The position numbers were made by a program, and so were the translations under genes. A stretch of 64,000 nucleotides of DNA from JBPRGG01 sp051418075 (GTDB lineage: Bacteria > Bacteroidota > Bacteroidia > Cytophagales > Cyclobacteriaceae): contig JBPRGG010000029.1 of the NCBI GenBank assembly GCA_051418075.1, positions 1 through 64,000 on the forward strand. The letters are read 5' to 3'. A model generated the notes under the pieces. The model was not told the DNA's origin. It searched no databases and saw only the letters and a program-made list of their open reading frames with translations. Shown piece after piece: positions 28,947-38,129 of the stretch (within the stretch, counting starts at the first letter, position 1; each line of letters begins with the position of its first letter).

Positions 28947-28954
28947 TATATTTG
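28947..28954 (+). promoter_or_regulatory. Candidate -7 element upstream of the PaaN-like gene
   Basis: TATATTTG matches TAnnTTTG. It would put transcription start near 28961 and leave a leader of about 118 nt before the ATG at 29079. No good TTTG was found at the expected -33 spacing, so support is partial. Confidence 0.35.
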
Positions 28955-29078
28955 TGTGATTAGGCCATTTATTGCTAAATTTTTAATATAATGGTCCATA
29001 AAAGGAGCATATTTGCTTAAGCTATCAAAAAATAGTTGGTTAAATATTGATCATTTAAAATTAGTGATTTTTTAATGT

Positions 29079-30716
29079 ATGGATTTGAATAAAAAATATC
29101 ATGATTTGATGAGCAAGGCCATTGATCAGAAAAAGATCTGCTCGCCTTTTTTTTATTTTTTTAAAGAAAAATTGCAGGACCAGGAGTTGGAGCAACTGTG
29201 GGAAAAGGGGTTTCCCAAATTTTCAAAATTTCTCAACAGCCGGTTTGAAGACTTACGGCAGGGGATGCCCAAGGGATGGTTAGGTGAAGAAGAGTCTCCT
29301 TACACCCAGCAGCAGTTGGGTATATCCTATCCGGTATTTGACATTGAAACTTTGCTGAACCGGGGTAAAAATGAATATCATCGCTGGAGAATATCTGATC
29401 TACAGAAACGGCTGCTTTTATTGATTGAAACCATTCATAAAATAGACGAAAGAGCGCCTGAAATAGCCTGTGCCATCAAGCATACCACCGGGAAAAGTTT
29501 TAAGATGGCTTATTCCGGTACCAAAATGGCTTGTGATTATGCCCTGTGTTCATTGATGTATGGATATGTCAAACTGAACGAGATCAGTCAGACACAGTCG
29601 GAGGATGAGTCAGGATATAATCCATTTTCTTATTACAGCAAACGTTCTATCATGTCTAAGGGCATCAGCCTGGTGATTGGCGACTCCAGTGCGCCCCTGG
29701 TCAATGTACTGCCCTCATTGTTTGCCAATTTGATCACCGGCAATGTGGTAATTATCAAACCTCACCCATTGGTGATTCTACCCCTGGCTATAGTGGTGGC
29801 TGAAATGCAGAAAGTATTCAGTGAACAGGGTTATGATCCCAATATTTGCCAACTGGCCATCGATTCCAACGAAAACCTGATCTCTGATTACCTGGCGGTA
29901 CATAAAAATATCAAGATCATAGATTTTTTTGGTGGGACTGAATTTGGTAAATTCCTGGAAAAGATCCCCAATAAGACGATATTTTCCTTTAAGAGGGGAA
30001 TTAACCCCATCATGCTGGATTCGGTGGAAGATATAGAATTGGTGACCAGAAATATTGCCGCATCCCTGGTGTTTTATTCCGGACAACGTTTGAATTCATT
30101 TCAGAACATTTTTATATCGGAGCAGGGGATCCGCACCTCCAAGGGGATAGTTACCCTGGATGGTTTTAATCAAATGCTGGTGCGGGAGATCGAAAATCTT
30201 AAGAAAAATCGAAAAATGGTCTACGAATTGTTTGGAGCGATTCAGACTAAAAAGACTATAGACCGACTTTATATTACTGAAAGGCTGGGGGGCAAGATCG
30301 TGCTTAAACCGGAGTATTTTGAATTAACGGAGTTTCCTCAGGCACGGGTAGCTTCGCCTTTACTGATTGAATGTGAAGCTCAGCAGAAGGAATTGTTTCA
30401 ACACAAATTTTATGGACCTATCATTTTCATCATACGCACAGAAAGCACGGATCACTCTATTGCTTTAATTAAGGAAATCGCTATTAATTTCGGAACCAAC
30501 ATTTGTTCAGCATACACCCAGGATCAGGACATGAAAGAAAAGATCATAGAACATATGGCGCTGGTCAATGTACCGGTTTCCTTAAATGAAAGGATCATGG
30601 CAGATTATCTGGATGACCGGCATAACAATGATTTTTTCAAGCATATTCTAAGATCTCCCATATTTGGACCTGATTTTATCCTGAAAAGATTTAATCATAT
30701 TGAAGTATGGGAATAA
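29079..30716 (+). CDS. PaaN-like aldehyde dehydrogenase homologue, probable pseudoenzyme
   Basis: The 545-residue protein follows the PaaN subfamily of aldehyde dehydrogenases along its length: GWLGEEESPYTQQQLGISYP (~67-84), CAIKHTTGKSFKMAYSG (~131-147), GISLVIGDSS (~195), NVVIIKPHPLVILPLAI (~222-238, the NAD-pocket Lys) and IIDFFGGTEFG (~280-290). In active PaaN proteins the nucleophile Cys sits in a SGQ-x-C motif. Here the motif reads YSGQRLN (~333-339), with Leu at the Cys position. The general-base Glu position (~304) reads Phe (IFSFKRG). Both catalytic residues therefore appear lost while the fold is kept. The alignment is from memory of the family. No phenylacetate pathway genes are nearby. 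Confidence 0.8.
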   Translation: MDLNKKYHDLMSKAIDQKKICSPFFYFFKEKLQDQELEQLWEKGFPKFSKFLNSRFEDLRQGMPKGWLGEEESPYTQQQLGISYPVFDIETLLNRGKNEYHRWRISDLQKRLLLLIETIHKIDERAPEIACAIKHTTGKSFKMAYSGTKMACDYALCSLMYGYVKLNEISQTQSEDESGYNPFSYYSKRSIMSKGISLVIGDSSAPLVNVLPSLFANLITGNVVIIKPHPLVILPLAIVVAEMQKVFSEQGYDPNICQLAIDSNENLISDYLAVHKNIKIIDFFGGTEFGKFLEKIPNKTIFSFKRGINPIMLDSVEDIELVTRNIAASLVFYSGQRLNSFQNIFISEQGIRTSKGIVTLDGFNQMLVREIENLKKNRKMVYELFGAIQTKKTIDRLYITERLGGKIVLKPEYFELTEFPQARVASPLLIECEAQQKELFQHKFYGPIIFIIRTESTDHSIALIKEIAINFGTNICSAYTQDQDMKEKIIEHMALVNVPVSLNERIMADYLDDRHNNDFFKHILRSPIFGPDFILKRFNHIEVWE

Positions 30717-30737
30717 GAAGTGGCAGGCAGTTAGGAT

Positions 30738-30776
30738 AAAAAAAAGAAGAGGTTAGGCACTTGCCTTAACCTCTTC
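30738..30776 (-). terminator. Rho-independent terminator embedded in the 3' end of the 67-aa gene
   Basis: The arms at 30746-30759 and 30762-30776 form a 14-bp stem with one bulged base and a 2-nt apex. On the minus strand the stem is followed by eight T residues (positions 30738-30745). The stem includes the last codons and the TAA stop of the small gene. There is no T-run on the plus side, so it serves the minus strand. Confidence 0.75.
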
Positions 30777-30956
30777 CTGATTCTTTTCAATTAAAAACTC
30801 ATCATCGTACTTGCTACCATATTTGGATTTTACCCATCGGTATAACTCTTCTTGTTCCTGATGATTAAGCCAGGTAATTGATTTTTTTAATTCTTTCTTA
30901 AAGAGCAAAGTACTAAAATCGATCTTTTGAAGAATAGTTTTAGTATATTCTAGCAT
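30753..30956 (-). CDS. Small conserved Bacteroidota protein, 67 aa
   Basis: The product (MLEYTKTILQKIDFSTLLFKK...) resembles small hypothetical proteins I know from Cytophagales genomes, which begin MLEYTK-ILQKVSFD and carry an LxxEE...L-x-W motif. It is soluble, highly charged and mostly helical, with no signal peptide. Support that the gene is real: a TAAATTTG -7 element 35 bp upstream, and a strong intrinsic terminator overlapping its last five codons. It is convergent with the PaaN-like gene. Function is unknown. Confidence 0.75.
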   Translation of the reverse strand: MLEYTKTILQKIDFSTLLFKKELKKSITWLNHQEQEELYRWVKSKYGSKYDDEFLIEKNQEEVKASA

Positions 30957-30990
30957 CTTTCTAAAAAGTCTGGTTTTATAATTAAAAGAA

Positions 30991-30998
30991 CAAATTTA
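30991..30998 (-). promoter_or_regulatory. Candidate -7 element for the 67-aa gene
   Basis: On the minus strand this reads TAAATTTG, an exact TAnnTTTG match. The position 19 bp further upstream reads TTTT rather than TTTG (three of four). The leader would be about 28 nt. Confidence 0.5.
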
Positions 30999-31076
30999 TA
31001 TCATACCAATTATAAATAAAAATCAGAATATATGCAATGTTTTGCCCTATATTTTTCCATCAAAAATATAAAATTT

Positions 31077-32621
31077 TCAGGAACAATGGCTTTCCCGCAA
31101 CAGGTCGTTTACTGTCTTTACCGGATTGAATGTAGATATGGGAACTTCCACAAACAAGGTGATCCAGTCGGACATGCTGCCGTTCCACAAACCGGGCAAT
31201 TCCAGAGCTTTCAATTCCTGGCCATCTTTGGATTTACGGGAAATAAAACCGGTTTCCGGATCCCGGTACTGGAGTAAATCAAATTTACCTCCTTTGAAAT
31301 TTTTCGGGCTGATTACCAGGTCTACCGGATTAAAATGGGTGGCATTGTGAAAAATTTCATGCTGCCTGGAATCCTCCATGTTTACCTGTGAACTTTCTAC
31401 TACTTGTAAGGACACACTTTTATCCGGATTTTCTGCCCAATATGGGCCTCCCCCCGGTTCTCCTTCATTTTTTACCATGCCACAAACCCTGATGGGCCGG
31501 TTAAGCTTGGTTTTCAGGTACTTTATCTTTTCTGAAGATTGGCTGAATGTACCGGATGGGACCTGATTTAGTTCCTTTTCCACAAAAGAAAGCATCTGAT
31601 CCAATGTCTCTTCGGATAGCGCATCTGGTTTTTCCAGTTGTTCCAGGAATTTAAATACCTTTTGCTGATACTTTAGCAAGGTGCCTGCCAGGGCTTTTTT
31701 GTAAGTATAAGTATCGCCCTTTTGCTGATCAGGTACCACATTGTCTATATTTTTAATAAAGATGATATCATGATCAAATTCATTAAGGTTTTCCAGCAAT
31801 GAACCGTGTCCTCCCGGTCTGAACAGGATGCTACCTTCCTGGTCGCGGAAAGGTTGATTGTTCAGGTCTACAGCAATGGTATCTGTGGAGGGCTTTTGGA
31901 TAGAGAAAGAGATCTGGTACTTTACCTTAAAAATTTGCTCATAATGGACCACACTGGCAGCAATATGTGCTTGAAACAAGTCCATAAAATCAGGGGAAAC
32001 TGTAAAATGAATATGCACCTGATCGTTGGCGCTTCTGGCATAATTGGCTCCTTCTACCAGATGTTCTTCTACCGGAGTCCTTGTATTTTGATCATATTTG
32101 TGAAATTCCAGTAGTCCTTTGGGTAGATTACCATAATTAAGTCCCTGTTGGTCTAGTAATGCCTGTAGTACCTTATCATACTCCTGTTTTAGCAGGCTTT
32201 CTTCCAGATGGTCTCCTTTTTCAGCCATTTTATTTTTCAATGAGTAAAAAAAGGCAAAATGTTCAATATTTTTCAGGAATTCATAAACATCCTTATGTTT
32301 TGCTTTGCTGGTCAGGTCCTGATAGGTCACCTGTTGTTTTTTATAAGCTTCCAGGAAGGAAAAAAGTGATTTAAACATACGACTGGCCGCTCCGGAGGCC
32401 GGGACGAACTTCAATATCTTTAAGTCTTTCATTGATTCATAATGTTCAACCAATTGATCTGTATCTGGAGCGGCGTATTTTAATATACCATTACCAATAG
32501 TAGCAGCTTTGAGAATATTAATATAGGGAAACCCTTTTTTGAAACGCTCAATTTGCTCATTAACAGTGGATTGGCTTACCCCATGCTGTTTTATTTGTTC
32601 AAGGTCAGTATTGGTTAACAT
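31077..32621 (-). CDS. DUF4301 family protein, 514 aa
   Basis: The sequence matches DUF4301 as I remember it: an N-terminal DLEQIKQHGVSQSTVNEQIERFKKGFP helix region, then KFVPASGAASRMFKSLF (~72-88), a glycine-rich loop reminiscent of nucleotidyl- or sugar-phosphate transferases. RPGGHGSLLENLNE (~268-281) could be a second ligand loop, followed by GEPGGGPYW (~387). The protein is cytosolic, without signal peptide or membrane segment. DUF4301 is widespread in Bacteroidota with no known function; the ASGAASRM loop and the GGHGSL motif suggest a nucleotide-sugar enzyme, which is inference. The gene stands alone, divergent from the CheB/CheR kinase. Confidence 0.88.
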   Translation of the reverse strand: MLTNTDLEQIKQHGVSQSTVNEQIERFKKGFPYINILKAATIGNGILKYAAPDTDQLVEHYESMKDLKILKFVPASGAASRMFKSLFSFLEAYKKQQVTYQDLTSKAKHKDVYEFLKNIEHFAFFYSLKNKMAEKGDHLEESLLKQEYDKVLQALLDQQGLNYGNLPKGLLEFHKYDQNTRTPVEEHLVEGANYARSANDQVHIHFTVSPDFMDLFQAHIAASVVHYEQIFKVKYQISFSIQKPSTDTIAVDLNNQPFRDQEGSILFRPGGHGSLLENLNEFDHDIIFIKNIDNVVPDQQKGDTYTYKKALAGTLLKYQQKVFKFLEQLEKPDALSEETLDQMLSFVEKELNQVPSGTFSQSSEKIKYLKTKLNRPIRVCGMVKNEGEPGGGPYWAENPDKSVSLQVVESSQVNMEDSRQHEIFHNATHFNPVDLVISPKNFKGGKFDLLQYRDPETGFISRKSKDGQELKALELPGLWNGSMSDWITLFVEVPISTFNPVKTVNDLLRESHCS

Positions 32622-32920
32622 ATGGTAAAAAAGTTTTAATTTATAAAAATTTCGTAATTGACTATTGACAGATCTAAAGATAGAAAATCAAATTAAAAAA
32701 CCATATTGGCAGCTTATAGTTTTTGGATATTTATTATTTTTGAAACCCACAGGCAGACATAGTGGTAAGGATGTCCTCTTAATAGATTGATCTGTTTTGA
32801 ATGGTATGAAGTTACAAAATTTAATTTTATTTCTTTGAGTAATCCAATATTTATAGTTAATTTTAGCCAGTATCTAAGCTTTGTTAAACTGAATCCAGCA
32901 GTTTGTTAATCATTTATTAA

Positions 32921-35900
32921 ATGAAAAAATCGACAAATTCTTCTAAACCTGATCAACTATATTTAGTCGGAATTGGTGCTTCAGCTGGAGGATTGGAATC
33001 TATCAGTTCTTTACTTTCTCATATTCCCACCGATATAACAAATGTTGCATTAGTCATTGCACAGCATCTTAGCCCTACCTACAAAAGCATGCTGACTCAA
33101 TTGCTAAGTAAGGAGACTTCCTTAAAGGTAGTGGAAGTGAAGGATGGTATGAAAATTGAAGAGCGTACCATCTATATTACACCTCCGGATAGCGAAATAA
33201 CGGTAACCCGTACCCGACTTAAATTAGGCAAGCCCAAATCATCAGCCGGTCCTAAACCCTCGGTTGATGTATTATTTAAGTCTATTTCAGAAGCATACGG
33301 AGAGAATTCGATTGGTGTTATTTTATCTGGAACCGGATCTGATGGAAGCACCGGTGTAAGACATATAAAGGCAGAGGGTGGCCTGGTGATTGTACAGGAA
33401 CCTAAATCTGCTAAATATAATGGCATGCCAATTGCCGCAATTGATTCGGGACAGGCCGACCTGATCCTTAGCCCCGATAAGATAGGCAAGGAGTTAGGGA
33501 AGTTGTCTAATCAGATGGATAATTTTAATCCCCGGCAACCTCTGAATATTGTAGATGAATCTTCCACTGATTTGGAAAAGATCTTCAAGTTGTTGACCAG
33601 GAAGACCGGTACAGATTTTTCTAATTATAAACATTCCACTTTTTGCCGTAGGTTAGAAAAAAGGTTGTCGGTACTTAATTTTAACAGCCTGGAGAAATAT
33701 TTGAATTATATTGATAAGAATCCTCACGAGCTGGATGCTTTATTTAATACCATTCTGATAGGAGTAACTTCTTTTTTCAGAGATAAGGAAGCTTTCGATA
33801 AACTCATTTTGGCTATCCAGAAGATCATAGAGTCCAAAAATCCGGGAGATCCTATCCGGTTTTGGATTCCCGGCTGTGCTACCGGAGAGGAAGCTTATAC
33901 CATTGCTATTGTACTTACCCAGTTACTCCAGGATAAAATTGACGACTTTAAAATTCAGATTTTTGCTACTGATATCGATGAAAGGGCTGTAAAAATCGGG
34001 CGTCGTGGTATTTATTCACCATTGGCCCTTGAAAATGTTGAACCTGAAATCCGTGAGCAGTATTTTCTGAAAAAAGGCAGTGATTTTGAATTAATCAAGC
34101 AGGTTCGGTCATTGGTATTGTTCTCAAAACATGATGTCATTTCCAATCCCCCATTTTTGAAACTGGACCTGATAAGTTGCCGAAACCTGCTCATATATTT
34201 TGGAGCAAACCTGCAAAAACAAGTTTTTCCGGTATTTCATTATTCACTTAATGAAAATGGCTATCTTTTTTTAGGTAAATCTGAAACTGTAGGTCATTTT
34301 TCTCATTTGTTTTCAGTTTTCGACAATAAATACAAGATCTATAAAAAGAAATGGGTGGGCAAGCCCAATCATAGCCTTTCTCTAACCAGTATTATGTATA
34401 AAAATTCAATTTTTACTGAAGAGAATCTGAAAAGGCGTGAGGAGGCTAAAAATCTCACCAATTTTGTTAAAGACACCATTTATCAGACCTATGATCACCC
34501 TTATATAGTCATTACAGAAGATCTTGAAGTGAAAGAGATCAAAGGAAATATTAGGGACTTAATTGGTTTGAATGAAGGAAATGTTAATCTGAATATCCTG
34601 AAACTGATACATAAGAACCTGCAACTGGAATTGAGGAAGGTGATCAATCGAAGTATTAAAGAAAATACCGTGGTCAAAGGCAAGGTCAATAAGTATGTAT
34701 TATATGATACCACCTATTATTTAAGGATTATTGTTAAGCCAATCAATATCAATATTGACAGTCAATTTTATCTGGTAATTTTTGAAAACCTGGAGCTGGA
34801 AGATATATTGAAAGATTTTTATTATCCGAATAGTAGTGATAATGACGGGGAAAGTATGCGGATCAAGGAACTGGAACATGAGCTGGCTCTGACCAAAGAA
34901 AATCTGCAGACTTACCTGGAAGAAGTAGAAACCAGTAACGAAGAACTGCAATCGCTCAACGAAGAACTACAATCTACCAATGAAGAACTCCAGTCTTCCA
35001 ATGAAGAACTGGAAACATCCAATGAGGAATTGCACTCGACCAATGAAGAGATCCAGATTGCTTATGGCGAATTAAAGGCGGCTAATGATTCCCTGGAAAA
35101 GAAAGATAAGCTCCTCATTGAATCTGAATCCAATATTAAAGCGCTTTTAAATAATCATTTATTTGCTTCTTTCCTGCTCAATAAAGATATCAGGGTAGTC
35201 ACCTTCAATAGCAAAGCCAAAGAAGTATTCAAAACACTTTTTAAGAAAAAGCTTTCACATAACGATTCATTGCTGGATATATTTGAGGGCAATAATCTCA
35301 ATACCTTTCACACCAATTTTAAAAAGGCCCTGAATGGGAAAAGTCCCCAATTAAAACATAAGTTTACGGGAAGCGATGGTGAAGATTATTTCTTCCAGAT
35401 TTCCTTTGCTCCAGTAAAAATGGCTAATGAAAAGGTAGAAAGGGTGGCTTTGAGTATGATGGATATCACTGAAGAATCCAAAATCAGGACGGAATTATCA
35501 AATAGTGAAAAGCTGTTAAAGAGCATCTTTAATGCAACCAGTGTTGGCCTTTGTGTGACAGACAAAGAGGGCAATTACCTAAAAGTCAATCATGAATATT
35601 GCCGTATATATGGCTTTGAACCGGAGGAATTGATAGGTAAGACCATGTTTGACACTATTCCCTTAGATCAGCGTAAGTCATCCAGGGAGTGGTACTCCAG
35701 TATCTTCCAGGAGGAAATTAAATATGAAAAGGAGATAAGGATCCAGCAGAAAAATGGTTCTATGCTGGATGTGTTTATTTCAACCGTGACGGTTGAGCTG
35801 GAAAACGGTGAAAAAGTTATGGTTTCTTCAGTGGGGGATATTTCCGAAAGTAAAAAATTCAGGGAATTATTAATTGAAACACAGGAATCAGCCCAGGTTG

Positions 35901-37690
35901 GTGGTTGGGAACTGGATTTGATCACTAATCTTAATACCTGGACTGATGAGGTCTATAATATATATGAAGTCAGTAAGGAATTCAATGTTAATGTAGAAAA
36001 TGGCTTAAAGTTTTACGAATCTAAAGCTGTTTCCAAACTTGAAAATGCCCTGCGTAATGCGATTGAAAAAGGAGAGCATTTCGACATTGAATTGCCCTTT
36101 ATTTCAGCCAAGGGTAATCATAAGTGGGTAAGGGCTACTTGTAAGCCATTGCGGGTGAGGCATAGAACCATTAAGCTTTATGGAACCATTCAGGATATCA
36201 CCGCCCGTAAAAAGCACGAAGAGAAATTATTCCGAATTACCAAAGCTGTTGAAAATGCCAGTGATGCTATTCAGATTTGTGATATGGAAGGAAACTCTAT
36301 TTATATTAATGAGAGTTACAAAACCCTTATGGGATTCAGCAAGCAAAGTCAGCCATCCACCAACTTTTTTAAGATCCATGAAAATAAAGAATTGGCCAAA
36401 CAGATTTTTGAAATCCTGAAATCCGGAGGATCCTGGAAAGGAGATATTACTGTGGTCAATAAGAATAGTAAAAATATTCCGGCCTTTTTGAGATCAGATG
36501 CTGTGAAAGATGAAAATGGCATGGTGATAGGCATGATTGCTGTTTTTCATGATAATTCAACTAAACGCAAACATGAAGAATACCTGAAACTGATGGAATC
36601 AGTGGTGGTTAATACCAATGATGCGGTGATCATTACTGAATCGATCAACAATGATCAGGAAGGAGACAGGATCATTTTTGTAAATGACGCTTTTACAAGG
36701 ATGACCGGCTACAGCCGCAATGAAATCATAGGCATAACCCATCGTATTTTGCATGGCCCCCGTACCAGCCGGGAAGAATTGGCTAAACTGGGCAAGGCTT
36801 TGCGTCGGCGGGAATCCGCTCAGGCTGAGCTGGTAAATTATCGCAAAGACGGATCAGAAATTTGGGTAGATATTTCAGTAGTGCCTATAAAAAATGAATA
36901 TAACCAGGTAACTCATTTTGTCAGCATTCAAAGGGATGTGACCGGCCGAAAAAATGCCGAAACAGAACTAAAAAAGAATATTGAGCAGCTAGAGAAAACC
37001 AATTCAGAACTGGATAAGTTCGTTTACAGTGCTTCCCATGATCTAAGGGCACCACTTTCTTCAGTGCTGGGTTTGATCAACCTGGTAAAAATGGATGAGA
37101 AAGAAACCCACCATATTGAATATTTGCGCAATATGGAGATCAGCATTAAAAAACTGGATGGATTTATCAGTGAAATCATTAAATACTCCCGGAATACCAG
37201 GCTTGATGTGGAACTGGAGATGGTGGAAATCAATGAGATAGTGGATGAGATCAAGCAGGAAATCAAGTATCTGGATAATGCCGAAAAAATTAATATATAT
37301 ACAAAAAATCCGGATAAATTTGAATTCTTTTCTGATAAAAGCCGTCTTAGAGTTGTTCTGAGCAATCTGATTTCTAATGCCGTAAAATATCACAAGCCTA
37401 ATACAGAAAGACCCTACATCAAAGTTGCTGCCACCAGAAATAATGGGAAAGTGATCTTACATATAGAAGATAATGGATCTGGTATATCGAAAGAACACCA
37501 GGAGAAGATATTTAACATGTTCTACCGGGCTTCTGAAACTTCTAAAGGTTCTGGATTAGGATTATATATTGTAAAAGAAACCCTTGAAAAACTAAAAGGT
37601 AAAATTTCGGTGCAATCACATATCGGAGAAGGGTCTACTTTTACGGTGGAGTTGCCGGTACTGGATCTTCAAACCAATGGACAGTCTTAA
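32921..37690 (+). CDS. CheB-CheR-multiPAS hybrid sensor histidine kinase, 1589 aa
   Basis: Domains in order: a CheB methylesterase (~14-195) with Ser21 in GIGASAGG, His49 in AQHL and Asp141 in SGTGSDG; a CheR methyltransferase (~215-480) with the SAM motif GCATGEEAYT (317-326), ATDIDERAV and an NPPF motif; a Glu/Asn-rich coiled coil (~665-740) built of NEELQSTNEEL-type heptads; about five PAS domains (~745-1365); a HisKA domain with the phosphorylated His in SASHDLRAP; and a HATPase domain with N-box NLISNAVKYH, DNGSGIS and GSGLGL. Such fusions link receptor-type methylation chemistry to phosphorelay output. No transmembrane segment or receiver domain is present, so it is a cytosolic kinase without its own response regulator. 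Confidence 0.95.
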   Translation: MKKSTNSSKPDQLYLVGIGASAGGLESISSLLSHIPTDITNVALVIAQHLSPTYKSMLTQLLSKETSLKVVEVKDGMKIEERTIYITPPDSEITVTRTRLKLGKPKSSAGPKPSVDVLFKSISEAYGENSIGVILSGTGSDGSTGVRHIKAEGGLVIVQEPKSAKYNGMPIAAIDSGQADLILSPDKIGKELGKLSNQMDNFNPRQPLNIVDESSTDLEKIFKLLTRKTGTDFSNYKHSTFCRRLEKRLSVLNFNSLEKYLNYIDKNPHELDALFNTILIGVTSFFRDKEAFDKLILAIQKIIESKNPGDPIRFWIPGCATGEEAYTIAIVLTQLLQDKIDDFKIQIFATDIDERAVKIGRRGIYSPLALENVEPEIREQYFLKKGSDFELIKQVRSLVLFSKHDVISNPPFLKLDLISCRNLLIYFGANLQKQVFPVFHYSLNENGYLFLGKSETVGHFSHLFSVFDNKYKIYKKKWVGKPNHSLSLTSIMYKNSIFTEENLKRREEAKNLTNFVKDTIYQTYDHPYIVITEDLEVKEIKGNIRDLIGLNEGNVNLNILKLIHKNLQLELRKVINRSIKENTVVKGKVNKYVLYDTTYYLRIIVKPININIDSQFYLVIFENLELEDILKDFYYPNSSDNDGESMRIKELEHELALTKENLQTYLEEVETSNEELQSLNEELQSTNEELQSSNEELETSNEELHSTNEEIQIAYGELKAANDSLEKKDKLLIESESNIKALLNNHLFASFLLNKDIRVVTFNSKAKEVFKTLFKKKLSHNDSLLDIFEGNNLNTFHTNFKKALNGKSPQLKHKFTGSDGEDYFFQISFAPVKMANEKVERVALSMMDITEESKIRTELSNSEKLLKSIFNATSVGLCVTDKEGNYLKVNHEYCRIYGFEPEELIGKTMFDTIPLDQRKSSREWYSSIFQEEIKYEKEIRIQQKNGSMLDVFISTVTVELENGEKVMVSSVGDISESKKFRELLIETQESAQVGGWELDLITNLNTWTDEVYNIYEVSKEFNVNVENGLKFYESKAVSKLENALRNAIEKGEHFDIELPFISAKGNHKWVRATCKPLRVRHRTIKLYGTIQDITARKKHEEKLFRITKAVENASDAIQICDMEGNSIYINESYKTLMGFSKQSQPSTNFFKIHENKELAKQIFEILKSGGSWKGDITVVNKNSKNIPAFLRSDAVKDENGMVIGMIAVFHDNSTKRKHEEYLKLMESVVVNTNDAVIITESINNDQEGDRIIFVNDAFTRMTGYSRNEIIGITHRILHGPRTSREELAKLGKALRRRESAQAELVNYRKDGSEIWVDISVVPIKNEYNQVTHFVSIQRDVTGRKNAETELKKNIEQLEKTNSELDKFVYSASHDLRAPLSSVLGLINLVKMDEKETHHIEYLRNMEISIKKLDGFISEIIKYSRNTRLDVELEMVEINEIVDEIKQEIKYLDNAEKINIYTKNPDKFEFFSDKSRLRVVLSNLISNAVKYHKPNTERPYIKVAATRNNGKVILHIEDNGSGISKEHQEKIFNMFYRASETSKGSGLGLYIVKETLEKLKGKISVQSHIGEGSTFTVELPVLDLQTNGQS

Positions 37691-37749
37691 AAAACTGGTT
37701 GGTCAGACGATAATGGTTTGTTACTTCGGTAAAAGGCTGACCGCGTTTA

Positions 37750-37777
37750 AGGAATATTCTACCTTATTCCTGTTTTT
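37750..37777 (+). terminator. Candidate intrinsic terminator after the CheB/CheR kinase
   Basis: AGGAATA (37750-37756) and TATTCCT (37765-37771) form a perfect 7-bp stem with an 8-nt loop, followed by GTTTTT. It lies 60 bp past the stop codon at 37690. The stem is AT-rich, so strength is moderate. Confidence 0.5.
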
Positions 37778-37940
37778 GTGCTGGCCGAACAGGCGGTACT
37801 TTTTGTTTTGATCCAAAAGGTATGCAAAAAGATCAAGACAGAAAAATTCCCCGCACCTCTGGGCGGTCCGTACGCTCAGGCCATTTTCGCATGGGCACAC
37901 CCGTCTACTCTCGGGCCAACACTTCTTTTGATTGTCTATT
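37775..37940. repeat. Intergenic repeat-like segment resembling dispersed Bacteroidota repeats
   Basis: The 439-bp gap 37691-38129 holds no convincing gene. Its central part reads like sequences I have seen scattered between genes of many Bacteroidota: a TACTTTTTGTTTTGATCC-AAAAGGTA half-palindrome, then GATCAAGACAGAAAAATTCC, then a GC-rich CTGGGCGGTCCGTACGCTCAGG stretch. Its base composition differs from the flanks. The 50-codon frame starting at 37820 is best seen as part of the repeat. A CAGTCGGCGGTCGGTGGTC-like low-complexity string follows near 38000. The assignment is from memory; copies elsewhere in the genome cannot be checked here. Confidence 0.45.
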
Positions 37941-38129
37941 GATCATAGTCCTCATATATATCATAGTTTAGACAAATTTAAGGTCAGCGTTCATCAGTCA
38001 GTCGGCGGTCGGTGGTCAAAGAAACTGGCGGACCTTTCCAGTCTACTCCTTATCACTTTATGTAAAAAGATGTTTTGCCTCTTTTCAGAATAATGTTAAA
38101 TGTTGAATAACCTGCACTTTATCAAAGCG

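Noticed and set aside
37024..37393. Two overlapping antisense frames of about 110 codons within the kinase domain
   Set aside because: HisKA and HATPase motifs are on the plus strand; the antisense frames are shadows.
37820..37972. 50-codon plus-strand frame in the gap after the kinase
   Set aside because: It falls inside the repeat-like segment and has no protein-like features.
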